NCBI RefSeq assembly: GCF_900101885.1
Contig: NZ_FNAN01000020.1
Span: forward strand, 62,001-126,000
Length of the DNA: 64,000 nt
Direction of reading: 5' to 3'
Source of the DNA: Dyadobacter soli
GTDB taxonomy: Bacteria; Bacteroidota; Bacteroidia; Cytophagales; Spirosomataceae
A program made the position numbers and the translations under genes. Below are positions 48,071-56,914 of the stretch, piece after piece. Position 1 is the stretch's first letter. Each line of letters opens with the position of its first letter. Under the pieces are notes generated by a model. The model did not search any database. It was not told the DNA's origin and saw nothing but the letters and a program-made list of their open reading frames with translations.

Positions 48071-50731
48071 ATGACAATTTTATCTGCGCTCCGAAAGCGC
48101 GGCCTGGCGGGTTGTTGCCTTTTGCTGGGCATCGCTTCCGTAACGATGGGGCAGCCCGCCGGGAAACCCGCATACTCGGCAGCCGGCTTTTACCCGGTCG
48201 CCAACAGCCCCCGGAAAGTCTTTAATTTTAATCCCGGCTGGAAGTTTACCAAAGGAAATATCCCCGGCGCGGAGCAGCCCGGCTTCGACGATACCCGCTG
48301 GGAACAGGTAGCATTGCCGCACGGATTGGAAACCCTGCCCGAGAATGCCAGCGGCATGCGTAACTACCAGGGGCCGGCCTGGTATCGTAAGCGCTTCCGG
48401 TCGCCATCGGCGGGGGGCGCGGGTAAAACGGTGATCTACTTCGAGGCGGTGATGGGTAAGTCGAAGGTATGGCTTAATGGCCAGCCGGTGGCCGAGCATT
48501 TGGGCGGCTATCTGCCGTTTGCCGTGGAAGTGGACAATGCGCGGCTGAAAGCCGGTCAGGAAAATGTCATCGCCGTTTGGGCGGACAATTCCAACGACGC
48601 CAGCTACCCGCCGGGCAAACCCCAGGACAATCTCGACTTCACCTACCTCGGCGGCATCTACCGCGACGTGTACCTGATCGAAACTTCACCGGTACACATT
48701 ACATTACCTGAATTGAGCAAGACCATTGCCGGTGGGGGAGTGATGGTGGCGGTGGAAAAGATCAGCGGGAATAATGCGGAGATCGAAGTGCGGTCGGAGG
48801 TGGAAAATACCGAGGTTGTTAACCGGAAAATCACCCTGCGCACCATCCTGGAAAATGAAGAGGGCAAAGAAATACTGGTAAAAGACACCACATTGAACCT
48901 GAAAGCGGGCGCCGGTTTCCAGTTTAAGCAGAGGTTATCAGCTAAAAACGTCCACCTATGGCACCCCAACGACCCTTACCTGCATTTTATCCGCACCGAA
49001 GTGATCGTCGGCGGCAAGGTGGCCGACAGTTTCCGCACGCGCTTTGGTATCAGGACGTTCGAGATGCGCGGCGACAAGGGTTTTTATGTCAATAACCGCT
49101 TTATCGGCGAAAAACTTTCGGGTGTGAACCGGCACCAGGATTACGTGTACGTCGGCAATGCATTACCCAACTCCGGCCAATGGCGCGACGCGCAGTTGTT
49201 GCGGGAGGGCGGTTCCAACGTGGTCAGGGCTGCGCATTACCCGCTCGACCCTGCCTTCATGGACGCTTGCGACGAACTGGGTTTGCTGGTTACGACGGCG
49301 GTACCCGGCTGGCAATTTTACAACGACAAAGACCCGCGCTTTGCCGACCGCCTGTGCGAAGATACCCGAAACCTCGTGCGCCGCGACCGGAACCACCCCG
49401 CCGTGCTGCTATGGGAAACGGCCATTAACGAAACGCCCTGGCAGCCGGTGTCGGTCATGAAGAAATTACACGGCATCGTACACGAGGAGCTTCCGTTTCC
49501 AGGGGTGTTTACCGTCGCCGATGTGGACGAGGCCAAAAAGGCCGGGTTCGATTTCTACTACCACGGCGGCATGCAGGAGTCAAAAAACTCCTTTACCAGG
49601 GAGTATGGCGATGGCGGGGAGGTCGATAATTTCTATTCGCAAAATGCGATGAGCCGTGTCAAGCGCGAGTGGGGCGAGGCGGCAATGTTGCAGCAGGCCA
49701 TGATCCGTGCAAAAGGGCTCACGGAGATTTACCCAACCCCTCCCAAACGCATCGGCGCATCCGTATGGTGCGGCATCGACCATCAGCGGGGTTACCATCC
49801 CGATCCTTTCTGGGGCGGGCTGCTGGATGTGTACCGGATGCCCCGTTACAGTTATTATTTGTTCAAAAGTCAATACAATGCCGACTTCAAATTGAAAGGC
49901 ATTCAGTCCGGTCCGATGGTGTATGTGGCGCATGAGATCACACAGGCGTCAGGCAAAGATGTGGTGGTTTTCAGCAATTGCGAGCAGGTACGGCTTACCT
50001 GGCTAGGAAAGGTGGTGGGTGCGGCCAGCCCCGATACCGCGCTGCACGAAATGCCGCATCCGCCATTCATTTTCAAGGATGTATTCGATTACCATGAAAT
50101 ATCCGCGCATTGGCGCAACCGTACGCAGGAAATCGAGCTGGTGGCGGAAGGGTTGATCGGCGGAAAAGTGGTGACGCGTCAGGTTAAAAGATACCCGCAG
50201 CGCACAACGGGCATCCGGCTAGAAATCGACAGTGCCGGTACCGGCCTCCAAGCCGACGGGTCGGATTTTATTCCCGTTCGCGCGTCCATCGTGGACAATG
50301 AAGGAAATGTGAAAGTGATGGCGGTCGAAAACATTCATTTTGAAGTGGAAGGCCCCGCGGGTATTGTCGGCGGTGCCGCGAACTATGCCAACCCGATGAA
50401 AACCCAGTTCGGTACAGCCACGGCGCTGATCCGTGCGGATACCCGTGCCGGGGTGATCAAAGTAAAGGCGCATGCCAATGGCCTGACGCCGGGCGAGATC
50501 ATTTTGAATTCCACGGAGCCAGCTTATCCGCTGCTTTTTAAACAGGAAACCGCCTCGACGGTAGGCAGTACGGGTGCGGGCGGAATGATTACACCCACAT
50601 CGAACAGGCAGGAAGCGAAGGCCGATATCCGCGTGCTGGAAGAAAAAGTGAAGCGCCTGGAACTGGAAGTCACCAGCCGGGACCAGGATATTATGGAGCT
50701 GCGCAGCAAAGTGCGCAATGCGGGCAATTAG
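48071..50731 (+). CDS. GH2-family glycosidase with C-terminal coiled coil
   Basis: An 886-residue exported protein (signal ending near TMGQPAG). A jelly-roll sugar-binding domain (about 40-210; FNPGWKFTKG, DDTRWEQVALPHGLE) is followed by an Ig-like domain (about 215-320) and a TIM barrel (about 325-600) with FYVNNRFIGEKLSGVNRHQD. The acid/base Glu454 is in WETAINETPW and the likely nucleophile is Glu511 in FTREYGDGG. Further Ig-like domains run to about 830. The last ~40 residues (ADIRVLEEKVKRLELEV, then ELRSKVRNAG) form a coiled coil, which is unusual in GH2. Specificity (galactosidase, glucuronidase or other) cannot be read. It is the first gene of a five-gene operon. Confidence 0.88.
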   Translation: MTILSALRKRGLAGCCLLLGIASVTMGQPAGKPAYSAAGFYPVANSPRKVFNFNPGWKFTKGNIPGAEQPGFDDTRWEQVALPHGLETLPENASGMRNYQGPAWYRKRFRSPSAGGAGKTVIYFEAVMGKSKVWLNGQPVAEHLGGYLPFAVEVDNARLKAGQENVIAVWADNSNDASYPPGKPQDNLDFTYLGGIYRDVYLIETSPVHITLPELSKTIAGGGVMVAVEKISGNNAEIEVRSEVENTEVVNRKITLRTILENEEGKEILVKDTTLNLKAGAGFQFKQRLSAKNVHLWHPNDPYLHFIRTEVIVGGKVADSFRTRFGIRTFEMRGDKGFYVNNRFIGEKLSGVNRHQDYVYVGNALPNSGQWRDAQLLREGGSNVVRAAHYPLDPAFMDACDELGLLVTTAVPGWQFYNDKDPRFADRLCEDTRNLVRRDRNHPAVLLWETAINETPWQPVSVMKKLHGIVHEELPFPGVFTVADVDEAKKAGFDFYYHGGMQESKNSFTREYGDGGEVDNFYSQNAMSRVKREWGEAAMLQQAMIRAKGLTEIYPTPPKRIGASVWCGIDHQRGYHPDPFWGGLLDVYRMPRYSYYLFKSQYNADFKLKGIQSGPMVYVAHEITQASGKDVVVFSNCEQVRLTWLGKVVGAASPDTALHEMPHPPFIFKDVFDYHEISAHWRNRTQEIELVAEGLIGGKVVTRQVKRYPQRTTGIRLEIDSAGTGLQADGSDFIPVRASIVDNEGNVKVMAVENIHFEVEGPAGIVGGAANYANPMKTQFGTATALIRADTRAGVIKVKAHANGLTPGEIILNSTEPAYPLLFKQETASTVGSTGAGGMITPTSNRQEAKADIRVLEEKVKRLELEVTSRDQDIMELRSKVRNAGN

Positions 50732-50763
50732 GCATTTTTCCAATAACCACTAAACACGAACGT

Positions 50764-53724
50764 ATGACAGGTAACCGCATCGCTGCGGGTTTGCAGCGGC
50801 TATTCTTGATCTTTGGCGTCGCGCTGGCCATCGGCGGTGCGGCCGCAGCCCAGGACATTACGACCGGGCTGGAAGTAAATTACCAATTCGATTACGAAAC
50901 CGGTGATGTCCGGATCGCGGACCATTCGGGCAATGGCAGGCATATCGCGCCGGTCAGATTCGGCGCGGCGCGTGCGTTCGACGCTAATTTTCAATGGGGT
51001 GCCGATTCGATGGGCGGGCAGTTACGGCGTTTTGTCCATTTCCCGGCCGGCCGGGACGGGGATGTAGTCCTTTCCAATGCAGCGGGCAATGCCTGGGCCG
51101 GCGTCGCGGGCTCGCAGGCGCGGACGTTCAGTGCGTGGGTCAAAATCGATCCGGGGGCAAATGATTACGCGGGGCAAATTCTCTATGCCTATGGCAACGA
51201 TAACCAGCCTGGCGGCCGCTTCGAGATCGACCTGAAAGGGCACGCGATTGAATTTGAAAATGCCGCCAATACGGCAGGTAACGGCTGGAAAAACCGCAAT
51301 GTGCTCAATATCAGCGATAGCGAATACCCTCAGGGCGAATGGTTTCACCTCGCATTGGTGTACGACGGCGCAGGCAACCGTAAAACGGGCATTGCATTGT
51401 ATTTGAATGGCAGGAAGGTCGCTTTTCCCGTCGTAGCCGACGATTCGGACCTTTCGATCAACACCTTTTTACAATACGCACCCGAGATCGGTACTTACAT
51501 GAACCGGATGTCCGTAGCCGACCTCCGCGTTTACAGCCGCGCATTGACAGCCGCCGACATCCGCGTGCTCTGCCCGGACAACACGGCACCCGGGGATCTT
51601 TTTACCATCGCCCATTTGAACCAGCTCATTAAAACCGCCATCGCGGAAGGCGCTTCGGAAGTGGTGATACCGCCCGGCATTTACCGCGGTACTACCCAGG
51701 AAAACGGGTTTATTTATTTACAAAATGTCTCCGATTTTCGCATTATCGCGGATAGTGTCACGATGATCTGCGAGAAGAAAACGCGGGCTTTCGAGCTTTC
51801 GAACTGTAAAAATGTAACGGTACGGGGCCTTACCATCGACTACGATCCGCTCACATTCACCCAGGGCGATATTGTGGCCGTCGGCGCCGGTTACGTGGAT
51901 GTGAAAATCCACGCGGGCTACGACGTTGTGCCGTACAGCCGTATCGATATCATCGACCCGCTGACCCGCCACCGCAAACGCGGCAGCATTTTCGTATGGG
52001 GCTCGACGGCCTCGGTCATCGGTGCCGATATCGTGCGCGTCTCGCAGCCAGACCTGCCCGGCGTGGCCGTCGTAGGGGACCTCGCGAGCATGAGCACCGG
52101 GGCTGACGACGGCATTCCGCACGCGGTTCAGCTGATGAATTGCCGGGGCGGGATCAAGCTCATCCATATGAACGTATATAGCGCACCGGGATTCGGCCTG
52201 ATCGAAGTAGGCGGTGAAGGCGGCACGGAACTGACGGGCTTCAAGGTGGTACCCGGCCCCAAACCGGCCGGTGCGACGCAAGCACGGTTATTGTCTTCTT
52301 CCTGGGACGCTATTCAGCATAAACTCACCCGCAGAGGACCTGTCGTTGAAAACTGCGTCGTGGAAGCGGCGGGGGACGATTCGTGGAGCGTGACCTGGGA
52401 CGGGGCGTATAACATCAAGGCGGTGAACGGAACATTCATCCAGGTTTCGCCGGATAATCTGGTCGTGGGTGATTCGCTCCGTACTTCGCTGGGGTCGCAG
52501 GTTGTCTATATTATCGGCAAGACAGATTCCACCCTTCAACTCAATACCATCAGTCCATGGCCGGTGGGTACGAAGCTTTACTCGCCCGACCGCCGCTGCG
52601 AGAATTTCGTTTTGCGCAACAACCATTTTTACAGCTCGGGCAGGGTGCTGGTCAAAGCCGGAAACGGGCTCATCGAAGGCAACACGTTCGAGCAGGCGCA
52701 TAGTGGTGTAACGGTGAATACCGAGATCGCGCCGGGCGCCACCGGGATCAGCCATTTGATTATCCGGAACAACATCATCAAAGGGACCGGCCATTTCATG
52801 CCCGCACCTTGGAGCAACCAGGTCGGCGCTATTTCGATTGCCGACGGCAACGGCAGCGTGCTTTCGCCTGCGGGGGCATTCAAGAATATTTTAATAGAAA
52901 AGAACCAGTTCGACGACATTTCCGGGGCCAATATCCTGGTCAGCTCGTCCGAAGAGGTAGTTATTAAAGAGAATATCTTCAAAAATACCGGTATGTCTAC
53001 GCCTAACCCCACAGGCCAGGCTTATGGTATCAACCAACAAGCGGTAGTCGTGCTGGAAAATGCCGCCCATGTGACCCTCGATTCCAATGAAGTGGTGAAC
53101 CAGGGGCTTACATTGCTCAAAGACATTACGAATGTCACAGGCCTTACCGAGCTACGCGGGGGGATTTTTATCCGCAATAACACGCTGCCCGTCACGCTGG
53201 CGGCTTTCAGGGCGGCGCTGGACATCGAAACCGGCTCGAAAATAGTCAAGCTATTCTGGCAGACGACCGCCGAAACCAATAGCGACCGTTTTGAAATACA
53301 ACACAGTACCGACGCCCGCCACTGGAATGCGCTAGGAACGATGAATGCGCAGGGAGAGTCAGCTGCCGTGCAGGACTACCGGTTCGATCACCAGATGGTG
53401 CCGTCAGGCTCCCATTACTACCGCCTGAAAATGCTGGACCGGGACGGAAGTTTCGCTTACAGCAGCGTGCGGAATGTTCAGATAAATGGCAAGGCGCACG
53501 CCATAAGCCCTAATCCCGCATCGGACCTGCTTTCGATCGATATGGAGCCGGGAAGCATTAAACAGGTCCGCATTTACAGCCAGGCCGGCAAACTATGCCT
53601 CGAAACTTCCCGGAAATCGGACGGGACGGTGGACATCCGCAAGCTGCCCGCAGGCATGTATACCATTTGCATTACGGACGTAAGCGGCCGGACAACCACC
53701 CAGAAACTGGCCATTGCGCGGTAG
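50764..53724 (+). CDS. LamG plus right-handed beta-helix protein with T9SS sorting domain
   Basis: A 986-residue secreted protein. Signal peptide (GVALAIGGAAAAQ), LamG/concanavalin-like domain (about 40-260; VNYQFDYETGDVRIADHSGNGRH, WFHLALVYDGAGN, DLRVYSRALTAADI), then a right-handed parallel beta-helix (about 275-810; VTVRGLTIDYDPLTFTQGDIVAV, VVENCVVEAAGDDSWSV, NGLIEGNTFEQAHSG). It ends with LPVTLAAFRAALD and the sorting tail HAISPNPASDLLSID. The beta-helix layout and the IDYDP segment recall GH110-like or pectate-lyase-like enzymes, but no catalytic set can be assigned. It may cleave or bind the polysaccharide outside the cell. It follows the GH2 gene by 32 bp. Confidence 0.82.
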   Translation: MTGNRIAAGLQRLFLIFGVALAIGGAAAAQDITTGLEVNYQFDYETGDVRIADHSGNGRHIAPVRFGAARAFDANFQWGADSMGGQLRRFVHFPAGRDGDVVLSNAAGNAWAGVAGSQARTFSAWVKIDPGANDYAGQILYAYGNDNQPGGRFEIDLKGHAIEFENAANTAGNGWKNRNVLNISDSEYPQGEWFHLALVYDGAGNRKTGIALYLNGRKVAFPVVADDSDLSINTFLQYAPEIGTYMNRMSVADLRVYSRALTAADIRVLCPDNTAPGDLFTIAHLNQLIKTAIAEGASEVVIPPGIYRGTTQENGFIYLQNVSDFRIIADSVTMICEKKTRAFELSNCKNVTVRGLTIDYDPLTFTQGDIVAVGAGYVDVKIHAGYDVVPYSRIDIIDPLTRHRKRGSIFVWGSTASVIGADIVRVSQPDLPGVAVVGDLASMSTGADDGIPHAVQLMNCRGGIKLIHMNVYSAPGFGLIEVGGEGGTELTGFKVVPGPKPAGATQARLLSSSWDAIQHKLTRRGPVVENCVVEAAGDDSWSVTWDGAYNIKAVNGTFIQVSPDNLVVGDSLRTSLGSQVVYIIGKTDSTLQLNTISPWPVGTKLYSPDRRCENFVLRNNHFYSSGRVLVKAGNGLIEGNTFEQAHSGVTVNTEIAPGATGISHLIIRNNIIKGTGHFMPAPWSNQVGAISIADGNGSVLSPAGAFKNILIEKNQFDDISGANILVSSSEEVVIKENIFKNTGMSTPNPTGQAYGINQQAVVVLENAAHVTLDSNEVVNQGLTLLKDITNVTGLTELRGGIFIRNNTLPVTLAAFRAALDIETGSKIVKLFWQTTAETNSDRFEIQHSTDARHWNALGTMNAQGESAAVQDYRFDHQMVPSGSHYYRLKMLDRDGSFAYSSVRNVQINGKAHAISPNPASDLLSIDMEPGSIKQVRIYSQAGKLCLETSRKSDGTVDIRKLPAGMYTICITDVSGRTTTQKLAIAR

Positions 53725-53750
53725 ACACCCTTTAAACCCAACCATATCCT

Positions 53751-56700
53751 ATGCAAGTAAAGTTACCCGAAAAAGCCCCCGGCGGGCGGTTTCCCATGAA
53801 AGTCTTTCTGATGACCTGGCTCGCGCCGGCGTTACTCGGTGGCGGCGAAGTAAATGCAACCGCGCCATTGCATGCAAAAAGCGGCTACGGCATCGAAGAA
53901 TCCATTAAAGTGGTGCGCGGTAAAGTGACCGACGCCAAAGGCGCGGGCCTGCCGCAAGTGACCGTGAAAGTGAAAGGTACCAATGTCGGCACACTTACCG
54001 ATCTGGACGGCAACTATGTGCTGAACGTGGAGGATGACGTCAAAGCGATCGTTTTCTCCTTTATCGGGTTCGTTTCGCAGCAAATCGACATCGACAACAA
54101 GGCGGTGATCGACGTGGTGTTGCAGGAAGACGCCACCACCCTGAACGACGTGGTAGTGGTTGGCTACGGCACCCAGAAAAAGGGCTCGCTCGTCGGAGCG
54201 ATCTCGACCGTCAAGGTTTCCGATGTGAAAGTGGCCGCGCCGCGCTCGCTGGCCAATGCCATGGCTGGGAAAGTGGCCGGTGTCATTTCCGTGCAGCGCA
54301 GCGGCGAGCCGGGCAAAGACGATGCGCAATTCTGGATCAGGGGGATCAGTACTTTCGGTGCAGGCCGTGAGCCGCTGGTGCTGGTGGACGGCGTGGAGCG
54401 TGCGATGAACAATGTCGAGCCGGAGGATATTGAGAATTTTTCGGTACTGAAAGACGCGTCGGCCACAGCAGTATACGGTATCCGCGGGGCGAACGGGGTG
54501 ATCCTGATCACGACAAGGCGTGGCAAGGAGGCTAAGCCCGTGCTGAGCATGAAGTTCGAGCGCGGAATGCTCCATGCGACTTCCAAGCCGAAGTTTGTAG
54601 ATGCACCTACCTACCTTACCCTGCTGAACGAGGCGAACCTGGCCACGAACCCCAGCTACGTAACACCCTATACGCCCGAAGTGATCGAAAAGTACCGCTC
54701 CGGCGAGGACCCGTACCTGTACCCGAATGTGGACTGGATGAAGCTCATGCTCAAAAACTTTTCTTCCAACCAGCGCGCGACGCTTAACGTCACGGGCGGG
54801 ACCGAAAAGGCTAAGTATTACATTTCGGGCAGCTATTACGGCGAGTCGGGTATATGGGGCACGGATGCGCTCAAAAACTACAATTCGCAAAGCAAATTGC
54901 AGCGGATCACATTTCGGTCGAATACCGACCTGGCATTGCGAAAAGACCTCGAACTGAGCCTCGGGCTGGGCGGCTACCTGATGCTGAACAATTATCCCGG
55001 CGACGGTAATTCCGGCGGGATCTGGTACAATATGATGCTCGCTACCCCGGCCAAATATGCGCCTACCGCGCCAGACCCCGAAGATCCTTCCAAAGTCGTG
55101 TACCTCAACAGCGGCGGCTCTGGAAATTTTAACCCTTACCAATACCTGGTGGACAGGGGTTTTACCAACCAATGGGCCAATACATTACAAACCGATCTCA
55201 CGCTAAACTACGATGCGACGGCCATTACGAAAGGTTTGAAGGCTTCCATGAAGTTTTCCTATGATGCCTATTCTTTCAACAACATTTCGCGGCTCCGCAG
55301 CGGGGATGCCTGGACGGTAATCCCGCCCGGACGCGACCCGAAAACTGGTAACCTCGTGCTGCAAAAGACCTACACTGGTTCACAGGCATTATCCTACGGT
55401 AAGTCGGCAGGCGGCAACCGGCGCATTTATTTTCAGGCGAATGTCAACTACGACCGCCAGTTTGGCGACCACGGTATCGGCGCGATGCTGCTCTATAACC
55501 AGCAGGATTACCAGGACGGTACGGCGGCCAATTCTATCGACGGTTTGCCGTTCCGGTTCCAGGGCGTGGTGGGCCGGGTGACTTACAACTACCTCGGTCG
55601 GTACTACATAGAGGCCAATGCGGGGTATAATGGGTCCGAGAACTTCGAGAAGGGGCATCGCTTCGGTTTGTTCCCGTCGGTGGGGCTTGGCTGGGTGGCC
55701 TCGGACGAGCCGTTTTTTGCCGACCATGTGAACCAGAATGCGGTCAGTTACCTCAAATTCAGGGGATCTGTGGGCATGAAAGGTAACGACAAGCTAGGCG
55801 GACGCCGGTTCGCTTACCTGACGACGGTGGGCTCGGGTTATGGACAATATACCCTGGGACAAGACGTGAATACCGGCTGGGGCAGCGTAGGCGAGGACCA
55901 GTGGGGCGCCAACCTCACCTGGGAGAAGGAGCGGGAGGTCAATGCGGGTTTTGAAATACGGTTCCTGAAAGATTTTTATTTGCAAACCGACTTTTTTACC
56001 CGCCACCGCACGGGGATTTTCATGCAGCGCAACTCCATTCCGCAGGTTTCGGGGCTTAATAACCGGCCGTGGGGCAATATCGGGGAGTTTAAGAACCACG
56101 GGATGGAAACCACGCTCGAATACAACCACCGCTTCGGAGATGTAACCGTTTCTTTGAGAGGAAATTACACTTTCGCCCGCAACAACCTGCTCGATAACGA
56201 CGAGCCCGATTACACCTATACTTATCAGAACACACGGGGCAAACGCCTAAGCCAGCCCTTTGGCCTCATTGCCGACGGCCTTTTCCGCTCCGAGGAAGAG
56301 ATCGCAAGCTCGCCTCGGCAAACTTTCGGGACTGTAAGGGTAGGGGATATCAAGTACAAAGACGTGAATGGCGACGGCCAGGTGGATACTTATGACGAGG
56401 TAGCGATAGGCAATCCCGACGTGCCAGAAGTGGTGTACGGATTTGGTACTTCCCTCGCTTACAAGGGTTTCGATGCCTCCGTTTTCTTCCAGGGTGCGGG
56501 TAATATGGATTTTATGCTGGGCGGCGACGGTTTCTTTCCGTTCACCCGCGGCGAGACGCAGGGTAATGTCACGTACTATGCCACCGATCGCTGGATGCCG
56601 GAAAACCCGCGGCAGGATGCCTTGTTCCCGCGCCTGAGTTCGGGCTCGAACCCCAACAATTACCGAAACTCCACCTGGTGGCAGCGTAAAGCCGATTACC

Positions 56701-56909
56701 TGCGGCTAAAAACGGCCGAGATCGGCTACACCGTTCCCAAGAGGATCATGCAAAAAGTGAAAGTAAACGGGTTCAGGATTTATGTTTCAGGACTCAACCT
56801 GCACACATTCAGTAAGTTCAAATTCTGGGACCCCGAGCTTGGAAACGGCAACGGGGCCGCTTATCCCTTGCAGCGCTCATTCATTGTTGGTGCCAATATT
56901 AATTTTTGA
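53751..56909 (+). CDS. SusC/RagA-family TonB-dependent transporter (second pair)
   Basis: A 1052-residue receptor without an STN domain. It has a short N-terminal leader (MKVFLMTWLAPALLGGGEV), a carboxypeptidase regulatory-like domain (about 55-140; GKVTDAKGAGLPQVTVKVKGTNVGT), a TonB plug (about 145-260; VVVGYGTQKKGSLVGAIS, GIRGANGVILITTRRGKEA) and the barrel, ending FIVGANINF. Lack of STN means its expression should depend on the HTCS and not on a FecR system. The susD start lies 6 bp after its TGA (a TTG start would overlap it by 4 bp). Import of glycan oligosaccharides across the outer membrane is the expected role. Confidence 0.93.
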   Translation: MQVKLPEKAPGGRFPMKVFLMTWLAPALLGGGEVNATAPLHAKSGYGIEESIKVVRGKVTDAKGAGLPQVTVKVKGTNVGTLTDLDGNYVLNVEDDVKAIVFSFIGFVSQQIDIDNKAVIDVVLQEDATTLNDVVVVGYGTQKKGSLVGAISTVKVSDVKVAAPRSLANAMAGKVAGVISVQRSGEPGKDDAQFWIRGISTFGAGREPLVLVDGVERAMNNVEPEDIENFSVLKDASATAVYGIRGANGVILITTRRGKEAKPVLSMKFERGMLHATSKPKFVDAPTYLTLLNEANLATNPSYVTPYTPEVIEKYRSGEDPYLYPNVDWMKLMLKNFSSNQRATLNVTGGTEKAKYYISGSYYGESGIWGTDALKNYNSQSKLQRITFRSNTDLALRKDLELSLGLGGYLMLNNYPGDGNSGGIWYNMMLATPAKYAPTAPDPEDPSKVVYLNSGGSGNFNPYQYLVDRGFTNQWANTLQTDLTLNYDATAITKGLKASMKFSYDAYSFNNISRLRSGDAWTVIPPGRDPKTGNLVLQKTYTGSQALSYGKSAGGNRRIYFQANVNYDRQFGDHGIGAMLLYNQQDYQDGTAANSIDGLPFRFQGVVGRVTYNYLGRYYIEANAGYNGSENFEKGHRFGLFPSVGLGWVASDEPFFADHVNQNAVSYLKFRGSVGMKGNDKLGGRRFAYLTTVGSGYGQYTLGQDVNTGWGSVGEDQWGANLTWEKEREVNAGFEIRFLKDFYLQTDFFTRHRTGIFMQRNSIPQVSGLNNRPWGNIGEFKNHGMETTLEYNHRFGDVTVSLRGNYTFARNNLLDNDEPDYTYTYQNTRGKRLSQPFGLIADGLFRSEEEIASSPRQTFGTVRVGDIKYKDVNGDGQVDTYDEVAIGNPDVPEVVYGFGTSLAYKGFDASVFFQGAGNMDFMLGGDGFFPFTRGETQGNVTYYATDRWMPENPRQDALFPRLSSGSNPNNYRNSTWWQRKADYLRLKTAEIGYTVPKRIMQKVKVNGFRIYVSGLNLHTFSKFKFWDPELGNGNGAAYPLQRSFIVGANINF

Positions 56910-56914
56910 AAACC

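Noticed and set aside
50764..53724. Firm assignment of the beta-helix protein to GH110
   Set aside because: The fold and the IDYDP segment are suggestive, but the conserved catalytic residues could not be located by eye.
53832..55172. 446-codon open frame antisense to the second susC
   Set aside because: It is the reverse-frame shadow of a GC-rich, strongly conserved susC gene. The translation is His/Arg-rich with no domain.
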